DNA from: an uncultured Ruminococcus sp.
GTDB taxonomy: Bacteria; Bacillota; Clostridia; Lachnospirales; Lachnospiraceae
Direction: 5' to 3'
NCBI GenBank assembly: GCA_900544395.1
Contig: UQVC01000032.1
Span: 1 to 27,350 of the forward strand
Length of the DNA stretch: 27,350 nucleotides
Every line of letters starts with the position of its first letter. Within the stretch, counting starts at the first letter, position 1. The notes below the pieces were generated by a model that ran no database searches, had not been told where the DNA came from, and worked only from the letters and a program-made list of their open reading frames with translations. Positions 1 to 7,640 of the stretch are shown here, piece after piece. The position numbers and the translations under genes were made by a program.

Positions 1-1121
1 ATCGTGCACTGGCGAAGAAGTACCATCCGGATATGAATCCGGGCGATGCCGAAGCGGAAAAGAAATTTAAAGAAGCATCCGAAGCCTATGCGGTACTAAG
101 TGATGCTGAGAAACGTCGTCAGTACGATCAGTTTGGTCATGCTGCGTTTGAAGGCGGCGCAGGCGGTGCTGGCGGATTCGGAGGCTTTGACTTCAACGGC
201 GCTGATTTTGGAGATATTTTTGGAGATATTTTCGGAGATTTGTTTGGCGGTGGTGCCAGAAGGGGCGGACGTGCGAACAATGGACCGATGAAAGGTGCCA
301 ATATCCGTAAGAGTATTCGTATCACATTTGAAGAAGCGGTGTTTGGATGCAAGAAAGAACTGGAAGTGATCCTGAAAGATCCATGTACGACATGTGGCGG
401 TACAGGTGCAAAGCCGGGAACATCACCGGAGACTTGTCCGAAATGTGGAGGGAAAGGCCAGGTTGTTTATACCAGTCAGTCCTTCTTCGGAACAGTACAA
501 AATGTACAGACCTGTCCGAGCTGTGGTGGTTCCGGCAAGGTGATCAAAGAGAAATGTACGTCTTGTTCCGGAACAGGATATACCTCAAGCAAGAAGAAGA
601 TCGAAGTGACAATCCCAGCAGGTATCGACAATGGGCAGAGTGTACGCATCCGGGAAAAAGGAGAGCCGGGTACGAACGGTGGTCCAAGAGGAGATCTTCT
701 GGTAGAAGTGAATGTATCCAGACATCCGATCTTCCAGCGTCAGGATATGCATATCTTCTCTACTGTGCCGATTTCTTTTGCACAGGCAGCACTTGGCGGA
801 GATGTGAAGATCCAGACTGTGGACGGGGCAGTACTTTATAATGTAAAACCGGGCACAAAAACCGATACAAAAGTACGTTTAAAAGGAAAAGGAGTTCCTT
901 CTCTTCGAAATTCCGCAGTACGTGGAGACCACTATGTGACACTGGTGATCCAGACACCGGAAAAACTCAGTGCAGAGGCGAAAGAGGCGCTGAGAAGATT
1001 TGATGAACTGAGTGGAAATTCATTGCGTCAAAATGACAGTGATTCGGAAAAAGGAGAGAAAAAGCCGAAGAAAAAAGGCTTTATGGATAAAGTAAAAGAA
1101 GCGTTTGAAGGGGAAGAATGA
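1..1121 (+). CDS. dnaJ: Chaperone DnaJ (Hsp40), 5' end outside window
   Basis: DnaJ co-chaperone, which delivers unfolded proteins to DnaK and stimulates its ATPase in the cytoplasm. The reading frame is open from base 3 and enters with the end of helix II and the HPD motif of the J domain (KKYHPD), so only about the first 30 residues are missing. A Gly/Phe-rich linker follows, with a small repeat of the type FGDIFGDIFGDLFGG. Next come four CxxCxGxG-type zinc motifs (CTTCGGTG, CPKCGGKG, CPSCGGSG, CTSCSGTG), then the beta-rich substrate-binding domain and a Lys/Glu-rich tail. The first ATG inside the window (base 33) is internal, not the start. dnaK and grpE probably lie upstream, as is usual for the family. 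The gene is followed directly by a terminator, so it looks like the last gene of its operon. Confidence 0.97.
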   Translation, partial: RALAKKYHPDMNPGDAEAEKKFKEASEAYAVLSDAEKRRQYDQFGHAAFEGGAGGAGGFGGFDFNGADFGDIFGDIFGDLFGGGARRGGRANNGPMKGANIRKSIRITFEEAVFGCKKELEVILKDPCTTCGGTGAKPGTSPETCPKCGGKGQVVYTSQSFFGTVQNVQTCPSCGGSGKVIKEKCTSCSGTGYTSSKKKIEVTIPAGIDNGQSVRIREKGEPGTNGGPRGDLLVEVNVSRHPIFQRQDMHIFSTVPISFAQAALGGDVKIQTVDGAVLYNVKPGTKTDTKVRLKGKGVPSLRNSAVRGDHYVTLVIQTPEKLSAEAKEALRRFDELSGNSLRQNDSDSEKGEKKPKKKGFMDKVKEAFEGEE

Positions 1122-1141
1122 TCATTCTGACACGAAAACAG

Positions 1142-1178
1142 ACAGAGGCAGTCTCACTGGGAGGCTGCCTCTGTTTTT
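1142..1178 (+). terminator. Intrinsic terminator of dnaJ
   Basis: A 10-bp perfect stem (1142-1151 with 1165-1174, ACAGAGGCAG/CTGCCTCTGT) is followed by a run of T at 1174-1178. It begins 20 bases after the dnaJ stop. The hairpin overlaps the stop codon of the convergent glgX gene. On the minus strand the T-rich stretch is displaced by a few bases, so it may also serve glgX less efficiently. Confidence 0.85.
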
Positions 1179-3277
1179 GTACCAACAAACAGGATCACGG
1201 AGCGTTCGCCAAGCAGAATGTTCTGACCGGCAGTTGGCATGTCATTTTCCTGGAATGTCTGCTGCACGGGATCTCCGGTATTGACGGCAATCTTCCAGAT
1301 ATAACCTTCTGGAAGAGGTGGCAGTGTCAGCTGTCTGGAGAACCAGTGTGTGTTGACAGCCAGAAAGACAAGATCTTCCTTTTGAGCTGTCTCGTCAAAC
1401 CCGGCAAACAGGATACAGCAGATATGAGAGTCGTTGGATGGAGCGGTTTCCGAGGATGGATGCGGGCTGCTCATTGCCGGATATGCGGTATAACTTGGTT
1501 CCAGATCTTTGCGGATCACGGGATGCTGTTTGCGGAATGCGATCATGTACTGAAAGAATGCAAACAAAGTCTGATGTTTCGATAGCAGACTCCAGTCCAG
1601 CCAGGAAATCTCATTGTCCTGACAATAGGGATTGTTATTGCCGAACCGGGTATCTGCAAATTCATCTCCAGATAAAAACATGGGGGTTCCGCGGCTGCAC
1701 ATGAGGATGGCACAGGCATTCTGCATCATTTTTAGCCGGAGACGCAGTATCTCGGAATCAGAAGTTTCTCCTTCTTCCCCGCAGTTCCAACTGTAGTTGT
1801 CATTGCATCCATCGGAATTGTTCCAGCCATTGGCTTCGTTGTGCTTCTGATTATAGCTGTACAGATCATACAGGGTAAACCCATCGTGACAGGTTAGAAA
1901 ATTGACAGAAGCATTTCCGCCACGATAGAGTGGATTGTACAGATCAGGAGAACCGCAGATCCGTTTTGCGGCGATTTCACTCAGTCCGTCATCCCCTTTC
2001 AGGAAGCGGCGCATATCGTCCCGGTAACGGCCGTTCCATTCTGCCCAGCGCCTCCAGGATGGAAAAGAACCGACCTGATAAAGGCCGCCGGCATCCCACG
2101 CTTCGGCGATCAGTTTGACGTTTCCAAGAATGGGGTCAAAGGCAAGGCTCTGTAAAAGGGGCGGTTGGCTCATGGGAGAACCATCTTCATTCCTTCCCAG
2201 GATAGAGGCAAGGTCAAATCGGAATCCATCGATCCGGTAATCTGTGACCCAATAGCGCAGACAGTCCAGGATCAGTTCCCGGACCACGGGATGATTGCAG
2301 TTGAGGGTGTTCCCGCATCCGCTGAAATTGTAATAATGACCGTCCGGTGTCAGCATGTAATAAATATTATTGTCAAAACCTTTGAAAGAAAAGCAGGGAC
2401 CAAGTTCATTGCCTTCTGCTGTGTGATTAAACACCACATCCAGGATGACGTCGATTCCGTTGGCGTGTAATGTGCGGATGAGATGTTTCAGTTCCGTTCC
2501 TTCATCGTTGTCTTCTTTTTTGGAGGCATAGCTGGAGTTTGGAGAGAAAAAGCTGACCGGATTGTATCCCCAGTAGTCGATCAGCTGATTTTCATCGATC
2601 AGACGGGCATCCCGCATTTCGTCAAATTCAAAGATCGGCATTAGTTCCACGGTATTGATCCCCAGTTCTTTCAGATAGGGGATTTTTTCTTCCAGCCCAC
2701 GGAAGGTGCCAGGACATTTGACTTGGGAAGAAGGATCCTGTGTAAACCCTCTGACGTGTAATTCATAAATGATCATATCTTCCATGGGAATCTGTGCATG
2801 GCGGCTGTTGCCCCAGTCAAAGTTGTTGTGTGTGACACGGGCGCGGTAGCCGTGAGAAGCATGATTGACACAGCCCCAGTGGCTCTGTCCGGTAACTGAT
2901 CTGGCGTATGGGTCTAAAAGAATCTTGGCAGGGTCAAAGCGCAGTCCCTGTTTTTCATCATAGGGGCCGTCCAGACGGTAGGCATACTCGTATTCTTCGA
3001 TATCAAATCCGAACACGATCATGGAGTATACAAAACCGATCTTATAATGTTCCGGGAAAGGGAGGACGGCAAAAGGCTCTTCCTCGCCTTTATGAAACAG
3101 AAGTAATTCACAGGACGTTGCCCCGTGAGACTGTATGGTAAAGTTTACACCGCCCGGAATCACAGTCGCGCCGAAAAAGCGAAAAAATCCGGGACGTACC
3201 TGAAATCCGGATATGGTTTCAAGCGGCGGCAGCTGCTGCCCGGGAACGAGTACCAGATCGGAGGTATGAAGTGACAT
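1154..3277 (-). CDS. glgX: Glycogen debranching enzyme, GlgX/isoamylase type (GH13)
   Basis: Alpha-1,6-glucosidase of 707 residues that removes branches from glycogen or related alpha-glucans. The order is an N-terminal beta-sandwich of the CBM48 type (about residues 20-130), the GH13 barrel (about 165-560) and a C-terminal beta domain. All four GH13 signature regions are visible: region I DVVFNH (280-285), region II GFRFDLA with nucleophile Asp355, region III AEAW with acid/base Glu392, and region IV CHD with transition-state Asp465. The stretch after region IV (YNQKHNEANGWNNSDG) is typical of the GlgX/TreX/isoamylase branch rather than pullulanase. No signal peptide is seen, so it is probably cytoplasmic. 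The ATG is preceded by AAAGGAG at good spacing. It is a single gene; no other glycogen genes are nearby. The exact substrate (glycogen versus dietary maltodextrin) cannot be told from sequence. Confidence 0.92.
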   Translation of the reverse strand: MSLHTSDLVLVPGQQLPPLETISGFQVRPGFFRFFGATVIPGGVNFTIQSHGATSCELLLFHKGEEEPFAVLPFPEHYKIGFVYSMIVFGFDIEEYEYAYRLDGPYDEKQGLRFDPAKILLDPYARSVTGQSHWGCVNHASHGYRARVTHNNFDWGNSRHAQIPMEDMIIYELHVRGFTQDPSSQVKCPGTFRGLEEKIPYLKELGINTVELMPIFEFDEMRDARLIDENQLIDYWGYNPVSFFSPNSSYASKKEDNDEGTELKHLIRTLHANGIDVILDVVFNHTAEGNELGPCFSFKGFDNNIYYMLTPDGHYYNFSGCGNTLNCNHPVVRELILDCLRYWVTDYRIDGFRFDLASILGRNEDGSPMSQPPLLQSLAFDPILGNVKLIAEAWDAGGLYQVGSFPSWRRWAEWNGRYRDDMRRFLKGDDGLSEIAAKRICGSPDLYNPLYRGGNASVNFLTCHDGFTLYDLYSYNQKHNEANGWNNSDGCNDNYSWNCGEEGETSDSEILRLRLKMMQNACAILMCSRGTPMFLSGDEFADTRFGNNNPYCQDNEISWLDWSLLSKHQTLFAFFQYMIAFRKQHPVIRKDLEPSYTAYPAMSSPHPSSETAPSNDSHICCILFAGFDETAQKEDLVFLAVNTHWFSRQLTLPPLPEGYIWKIAVNTGDPVQQTFQENDMPTAGQNILLGERSVILFVGTKTEAASQ

Positions 3278-3320
3278 AAAAACCAGCTCCTTTATAAAAT
3301 CGTTTTTTCTTTTTCATTAT

Positions 3321-3350
3321 AATATAAAGTACGGGCAGGAAAAAGGTCAA
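3321..3350 (-). promoter_or_regulatory. Likely promoter of glgX
   Basis: On the minus strand there is a -35 TTGACC (3350-3345) and a -10 TATATT (3326-3321) separated by 18 bases, about 45 bases upstream of the glgX start codon. A second TATAAT follows just downstream of the first -10, so the exact start point is open. Confidence 0.55.
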
Positions 3351-3397
3351 AATCTCTGAAAAATCATGAGATATGGTATATGAAATTTCTGAAAACA

Positions 3398-3406
3398 TGT
3401 TATAAT
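3398..3406 (+). promoter_or_regulatory. Extended -10 promoter of the MATE gene
   Basis: TGTTATAAT is a perfect -10 hexamer (3401-3406) with an extended TG element; no good -35 is seen 17 bases upstream. It lies inside the in-frame N-terminal extension that begins at the TTG of 3406, which argues that translation starts further down, at 3454. Confidence 0.55.
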
Positions 3407-3453
3407 TGCCGTGGGTTTTTTATAAAAGGAATCCAGAGGAGGGCAAGAGATTT

Positions 3454-4830
3454 ATGAGAAAAAGTGAAAAAGACCTGCAGATCGACTGGAAGCATTTTTA
3501 CCTGAGCGTACTCGCACTGGTGATCCCCATGGCGCTTCAGAATCTGATCAATGTGGGAGTTACAGCAGCCGACGTGGTGATGCTGGGTCGGGTAGGAGAG
3601 ACTGCCCTGTCCGGGTCTTCCCTGGCAGGACAGGTACAGTATATTATGACGTTATTTTTGTTTGGACTGACATCAGGCGCAACGGTTCTGACTGCGCAGT
3701 ACTGGGGAAAGAAGGACATCCGTACCATTGAAAAAATCCTGGGATTGGGAATGCGGGCAGCAGTGTTTGTAACAGCCCTGTTTTTCCTGGCAGCACAGAT
3801 CATGCCGCAGCAGCTGCTCCGGATCTTTACCAGTGAGCCGGCAGTGATCGCAGAAGGTGTGAAATATTTACGGATCGTCAGTTTTTCTTATATTTTTATG
3901 GGGATTACGCAGACTTATCTGTATATTATGCGAAGTGTGGAGCGGGTGGTTGTAGCTACTGTTGTATATTTATGTTCTCTGGTGTGTAATATTACCATCA
4001 ATGCCATTTTGATCTTCGGATTGTTGGGAATGCCGGCCATGGGGATACAGGGAGCGGCCATCGGAACGCTGGTTTCCAGGATTCTGGAGTTGGTTCTGGT
4101 ATTTGTGTATTCCAAAGGATGGAATCGGGAGATCAAGTTTCGGATTGCTTATTTTTTCAGGACAGAGCGTGTGTTAAACAGGGACTTTTTGAAGTATGCG
4201 TTTCCGGTTATTTTAAATGAAGTGCTCTGGGGACTTGGGACAGCTACCAATACAGCAGTGCTGGGACATATGGGAAGCGCGGCAGTTGCGGCAAATTCGG
4301 TAGCGCAGGTGGCGAGACAGCTTGCAACAGTGGTAGCGTTCGGACTGTCCAGTGCAACGGCAATTTATCTTGGAAAGACCATTGGCGAGAAAAAATATGA
4401 ACATGCCAAAGCTTATGCCAGAAGATTTGTATGGTTAAGTGTGATCATGGGAGTAGCCGGAGGGATTTTGATCCTTTTGATCTCTCCGATCATGGCTGAT
4501 ACGATGACTTTGTCAGAGACAGCGAAAGGATATATGAAATTTATGTTTTTTGTGATGTCCTATTTTGTGGTAGGACAGGCATTCAATACGACGATGGTCG
4601 TGGGAACGTTTCGTTCCGGAGGCGACACCAGGTTCGGACTTCTTTTGGATATGTCTACTATGTGGGGATGTTCCATTTTATTTGGTGCGCTCGCAGCCTT
4701 TGTGTTCCACTGCAGTGTTCCGGTGGTGTATATGCTCCTGATGAGTGATGAGATCATTAAGATTCCGATCACCTGGCGCCGGTACAAGAGCTATAAATGG
4801 CTGAAGGATGTAACAAGAGAAGAGTTGTAG
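3454..4830 (+). CDS. MATE family multidrug/toxin efflux transporter
   Basis: Membrane antiporter of 458 residues from the multidrug and toxic compound extrusion family, expected to export cationic drugs or metabolites using a Na+ or H+ gradient. The protein is almost entirely hydrophobic, with about 12 membrane segments in two similar halves, and the first half opens with a typical MATE stretch (ALVIPMALQNLINVGV). I chose ATG 3454 because GAGGAGGG lies about 10 bases upstream; the longer frame back to 3406 would start with TTG inside the promoter. No regulator is adjacent. The transported substrate cannot be predicted. A flippase of the wider MOP superfamily is a less likely alternative, as no cell-wall or polysaccharide genes are near. 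Confidence 0.9.
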   Translation: MRKSEKDLQIDWKHFYLSVLALVIPMALQNLINVGVTAADVVMLGRVGETALSGSSLAGQVQYIMTLFLFGLTSGATVLTAQYWGKKDIRTIEKILGLGMRAAVFVTALFFLAAQIMPQQLLRIFTSEPAVIAEGVKYLRIVSFSYIFMGITQTYLYIMRSVERVVVATVVYLCSLVCNITINAILIFGLLGMPAMGIQGAAIGTLVSRILELVLVFVYSKGWNREIKFRIAYFFRTERVLNRDFLKYAFPVILNEVLWGLGTATNTAVLGHMGSAAVAANSVAQVARQLATVVAFGLSSATAIYLGKTIGEKKYEHAKAYARRFVWLSVIMGVAGGILILLISPIMADTMTLSETAKGYMKFMFFVMSYFVVGQAFNTTMVVGTFRSGGDTRFGLLLDMSTMWGCSILFGALAAFVFHCSVPVVYMLLMSDEIIKIPITWRRYKSYKWLKDVTREEL

Positions 4831-4832
4831 AC

Positions 4833-4862
4833 TTGTCTGAAAGCAGCAACCTGTGGTACAAT
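4833..4862 (+). promoter_or_regulatory. Likely promoter of the Mrp/NBP35 gene
   Basis: -35 TTGTCT (4833-4838), an 18-base spacer and an extended -10 TGGTACAAT (hexamer 4857-4862) lie in the 100-base gap after the MATE gene, about 65 bases before the next start codon. Confidence 0.5.
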
Positions 4863-4932
4863 ACAATTAGTCTGAAATCCTGTTTTCAAAATGGAGACAG
4901 ATGAATTTATAGAGTAAAGAGAGGTAATGAAA

Positions 4933-5778
4933 ATGGAAGAACAATATACAGGCGAATGTTCCGAAGAATCCTGTGCAGGATGTTCTCATTCCGGTTCCTG
5001 TGAAAGCCAGAAGCAGAATGCAGGCAATATGGCGCCATCCAAAGCGCCGGCGAACGTGGGATCGCAGGTGAAAAAAGTGATCGGAGTCATCAGTGGAAAA
5101 GGAGGCGTTGGAAAGTCTCTGGTAACTGCGTCTCTGGCACGTATGATGATTGAAAAGGGATATACAGCCGGAATCCTGGATGCGGATATCACAGGTCCGT
5201 CCATCCCGAAGATGTATGGTGTCCATGAGATGGCGATCGGCAATGAAATGGGAATGCTTCCATGTAATGCACCGGACGGCACGCGGATCATGTCTGTCAA
5301 CCTGCTTTTGGAGGAAGAAGATACTCCGGTCATCTGGAGAGGTCCTGTAATCGCAGGTGTTGTGACACAGTTCTGGTCCGATGTAATGTGGGGAGATCTG
5401 GATTATCTGTTTGTGGATATGCCTCCTGGAACAGGAGATGTTCCGCTGACGGTATTCCAGTCACTTCCGGTAGACGGCGTTGTGATCGTCACTTCTCCGC
5501 AGGATCTGGTACAGCTGATCGTGAAGAAGGCATACAACATGGCAAAGCAGATGAATATTCCGGTTCTTGGAATTGTGGAAAATTACAGCTATGTAAAATG
5601 TCCGGATTGCGGAAAAGAGATCAAGGTATTTGGTGAAAGCCATATCGACGAGATCGCAGCAGAGCTGGGAGTCCCGGTACTTGGCAAGATGCCGATCGAT
5701 ACTGCCATTGCAGAAGCGGTGGAAGCAGAGAAGTTTTATGAAGTGACCAATCCATATTTAAAAGACATCGAATTGTAA
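4933..5778 (+). CDS. mrp: Mrp/NBP35 family iron-sulfur P-loop ATPase
   Basis: Homologue of Mrp/ApbC/Nbp35, cytoplasmic ATPases that carry and transfer Fe-S clusters to apo-proteins. From the start at 4933 the protein has 281 residues. The N-terminus carries Cys9, Cys14, Cys17 and Cys23; the last three have the CX2CX5C spacing of the N-terminal cluster site of eukaryotic Nbp35. The deviant Walker A motif GKGGVGKS is at 55-62. DMPPGTGD is the conserved switch region of the family, and the inter-subunit cluster motif is C223-P-D-C226. ATG 4933 is preferred over ATG 4927 because the GAGG ribosome site ends at 4924, leaving 8 bases to 4933 but only 2 to 4927. It is a single gene with its own promoter and terminator; no isc/suf genes are adjacent. 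Confidence 0.92.
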   Translation: MEEQYTGECSEESCAGCSHSGSCESQKQNAGNMAPSKAPANVGSQVKKVIGVISGKGGVGKSLVTASLARMMIEKGYTAGILDADITGPSIPKMYGVHEMAIGNEMGMLPCNAPDGTRIMSVNLLLEEEDTPVIWRGPVIAGVVTQFWSDVMWGDLDYLFVDMPPGTGDVPLTVFQSLPVDGVVIVTSPQDLVQLIVKKAYNMAKQMNIPVLGIVENYSYVKCPDCGKEIKVFGESHIDEIAAELGVPVLGKMPIDTAIAEAVEAEKFYEVTNPYLKDIEL

Positions 5779-5783
5779 AGTGA

Positions 5784-5836
5784 AAAGAAAGGGAAAGTTT
5801 GAGACACAAAGCAGTATGGGCGACTTTCTCTTTTTT
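5784..5836 (+). terminator. Intrinsic terminator after mrp
   Basis: Stem GGGAAAGT (5791-5798) pairs with ACTTTCTC (5823-5830) with one G-T pair. It can be lengthened by the flanking A-rich and T-rich tracts, with a T run at 5831-5836. The loop is 24 bases. Confidence 0.65.
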
Positions 5837-5950
5837 ATAAAACTTGATTTGAATTTTATAGTTCACATTTCCAGACAGAAAGAAAATGATTTTATAAAAA
5901 GTACCAGAACGGGAACTAATAGTATAGGGAGATTCATGTGCGAGTGACAG

Positions 5951-5961
5951 TGACATTGTCA
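5951..5961. repeat. 11-base palindrome TGACA-T-TGTCA
   Basis: Two 5-base arms in perfect inverted symmetry around a central T, about 90 bases upstream of the TRAP promoter. It is the size and form of a dimeric repressor site (for example GntR-type), but this is inference only. Confidence 0.35.
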
Positions 5962-5992
5962 GTACAAGATATCCAGATTGGTTTACTATAGG

Positions 5993-6048
5993 GCAAGAAT
6001 TACGATATTTCAAGCATTAACTACCATGTAAAAAATGGTGATTCTTGC
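5993..6048. repeat. Nested inverted repeats overlapping the dctP promoter
   Basis: GCAAGAAT (5993-6000) is matched exactly by ATTCTTGC (6041-6048). The symmetry continues outward as TATA on both sides, with two extra G on the left. Inside lies ACCAT (6023-6027) matched by ATGGT (6035-6039). The right arm overlaps the extended -10 element, a placement expected for an operator. Confidence 0.45.
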
Positions 6049-6054
6049 TATACT
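6046..6054 (+). promoter_or_regulatory. Extended -10 promoter of the TRAP operon
   Basis: TGCTATACT gives a 5/6 -10 hexamer (6049-6054) with an extended TG element, 50 bases before the dctP start codon. No clear -35 is seen. Confidence 0.55.
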
Positions 6055-6103
6055 GTATTTAAAAGTGAAAAAAATATCAATTTATCAAAGGAGGGAACAA
6101 GTT

Positions 6104-7159
6104 ATGAAACAACGTCGCAGAGTGCTTGCTGCAATGCTGTGTATGATGGGTCTGGCTGCGGTGGCACTTTCCGGCTGCAGTGCAGAAGGAGGAGATCACA
6201 GAAGGATTGTCAGAGTAGGACATAATCAGGCTACAGATCATCCTACGAATATTGCGCTGACAGCTTTTGAGGAGTACATTGAAAGCGAGTTGGGGGACAA
6301 GTATGACGTGGAGGTTTATCCAAGTGAACTGCTTGGTTCTCAGACAGACATGGTGCAGCTGACGCAGACAGGCGCCATTGATTTTTGTGTGGCCAGCAAT
6401 TCCATCCTGGAGACATTTTCAGAGAATTATACCTTGTTTAATATGCCGTACTTGTTTGCTTCTGCAGAGGCGTATCATGCGGCAATGGACGATCCGGAAG
6501 TGGTGGATCCGATTTTCGAATCTACGACCCAGGCGGGCTTTGAAGCAGTGACCTGGATCGATGCCGGTACCCGTAATTTTTATACGGTTTCTACACCAAT
6601 CGAGAAGCCAGAAGATCTCAAAGGACTGAAGATCCGTGTACAGCAGTCGCCGACGAATGTACAGATGATGAATCTGTTGGGCGGCTCTGCCACACCGATG
6701 GGATTTGGAGATGTGTATACAGCGCTGCAGTCTAAGGTGATCGATGGAGCTGAAAATAATGAGATGGCGCTTACATCCAATGGACATGGAGATGTGTGTA
6801 AATATTATTCATACGATATGCACCAGATGATCCCGGATATTCTGATTGGAAACTGTGCATTTCTGGAAGAACTGACAGAAGAAGAGCGGGAGATCTTTGA
6901 GGAAGGTTTTGAACTTGTCAATCAGATCGAGCGGGAAGAATGGGTCAAAGCGGTAGAGGCGGCCAAGGAAAAAGCAGAGAATGCACAGGGTGTGACATTT
7001 TTGTATCCGGACACGAAGCCATTTCAGGAAATCTGCGAGCCTATGCATGAGAGTATGCTGAAATCTTACCCGGATCTTCAGCCAATCTATGATAAGATCC
7101 AGGAATATAATCAGCAGTATCCGGCAGCGGCAGAACAGGAGGTGGAAGCAGATGAATAA
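6104..7159 (+). CDS. dctP: TRAP transporter substrate-binding lipoprotein DctP
   Basis: Extracytoplasmic solute receptor of a TRAP importer, 351 residues. It begins with a lipoprotein signal: basic MKQRRR, a hydrophobic stretch and the lipobox LSGC, so it should be tethered to the outer face of the membrane. The family signature follows (LKIRVQQSPT near residue 175, then FGDVYTALQSKVIDGAENN). Arg178 is in the place of the conserved arginine that binds the carboxylate of the ligand. ATG 6104 is chosen for the AAAGGAGGG site 8 bases upstream and because it starts exactly at the signal peptide; an in-frame extension to 6035 has neither. It is first in a dctPQM operon. The ligand is presumably an organic acid, but neither the sequence nor the neighbours identify it. 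Confidence 0.93.
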   Translation: MKQRRRVLAAMLCMMGLAAVALSGCSAEGGDHRRIVRVGHNQATDHPTNIALTAFEEYIESELGDKYDVEVYPSELLGSQTDMVQLTQTGAIDFCVASNSILETFSENYTLFNMPYLFASAEAYHAAMDDPEVVDPIFESTTQAGFEAVTWIDAGTRNFYTVSTPIEKPEDLKGLKIRVQQSPTNVQMMNLLGGSATPMGFGDVYTALQSKVIDGAENNEMALTSNGHGDVCKYYSYDMHQMIPDILIGNCAFLEELTEEEREIFEEGFELVNQIEREEWVKAVEAAKEKAENAQGVTFLYPDTKPFQEICEPMHESMLKSYPDLQPIYDKIQEYNQQYPAAAEQEVEADE

Positions 7160-7640
7160 AATTCGAAAAGGAATTACCTGGTGTTTAAACGGACTGGCAG
7201 GGATTAGTTTTATTGCGATGGTAGTGCTGACTTGCTGGCAGGTATTTACGAGATACGTATTGAAGAATCCGTCCACATGGTCGGAAGAACTGGTTGGCTA
7301 TCTGTTCGCATGGATGAGTCTGTTGGGAGCTTCTCTGGTGACACAGGAGAGAGGGCATATGAATATCCCGATCCTTGTGGAGCGGTTTGGAAAGAACGGA
7401 CAGAAGGTGATGAACTGTCTGGGAGAGATCATTGCGTTTTTGTTTTCTGCGGTCATTCTTGTGTTTGGCGGTGTGCAGATCACAAATCTGGCAATGGGGC
7501 AGATGACTTCCTCACTTGGAGTGCCCATCGGGATTTTTTATATTGTGCTTCCTCTCTGCGGGGTGCTCAATATGATCTATACCGTATTTAATGTGATCGA
7601 GATCTGTAAGGGAACATCAGAAGAAAAGGAGGCAGTGTAA
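7152..7640 (+). CDS. dctQ: TRAP transporter small membrane subunit DctQ
   Basis: Small integral membrane subunit (162 residues, four hydrophobic segments) that partners DctM in TRAP importers. The CWQVFTRYVLKNPSTWSEEL stretch after the first helix is typical of DctQ. The start codon lies inside the end of dctP (ATGAATAA, 8-base overlap) with AGGAGGTGG 6 bases upstream, so translation is probably coupled. The stop is immediately followed by the dctM start. The subunits are separate, unlike the fused QM proteins of some TRAP systems. Confidence 0.9.
   Translation: MNKIRKGITWCLNGLAGISFIAMVVLTCWQVFTRYVLKNPSTWSEELVGYLFAWMSLLGASLVTQERGHMNIPILVERFGKNGQKVMNCLGEIIAFLFSAVILVFGGVQITNLAMGQMTSSLGVPIGIFYIVLPLCGVLNMIYTVFNVIEICKGTSEEKEAV

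Larger units (their letters stand above)
5837..6103 (+). other. Non-coding region upstream of the TRAP operon
   Basis: With the preceding terminator this is the only gene-free stretch over 300 bases in the window. I see no convincing ORF, tRNA or known riboswitch. It holds a short palindrome (5951-5961), a nested pair of inverted repeats (5993-6048) that ends on an extended -10 promoter element (6046-6054), and the dctP ribosome site (AAAGGAGGG, 6087-6095). The length and symmetry suggest a regulator binding region for the transporter genes. Confidence 0.6.

Noticed and set aside
347..841. 164-codon alternate-frame ORF inside dnaJ
   Set aside because: Out-of-frame copy of the zinc-motif region; the dnaJ frame is strongly conserved here and no ribosome site is seen.
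5837..6045. Riboswitch or small RNA upstream of the TRAP operon
   Set aside because: No known aptamer core could be recognised, and the promoter at 6046-6054 lies downstream of most of the region, so it is better read as DNA control sites.
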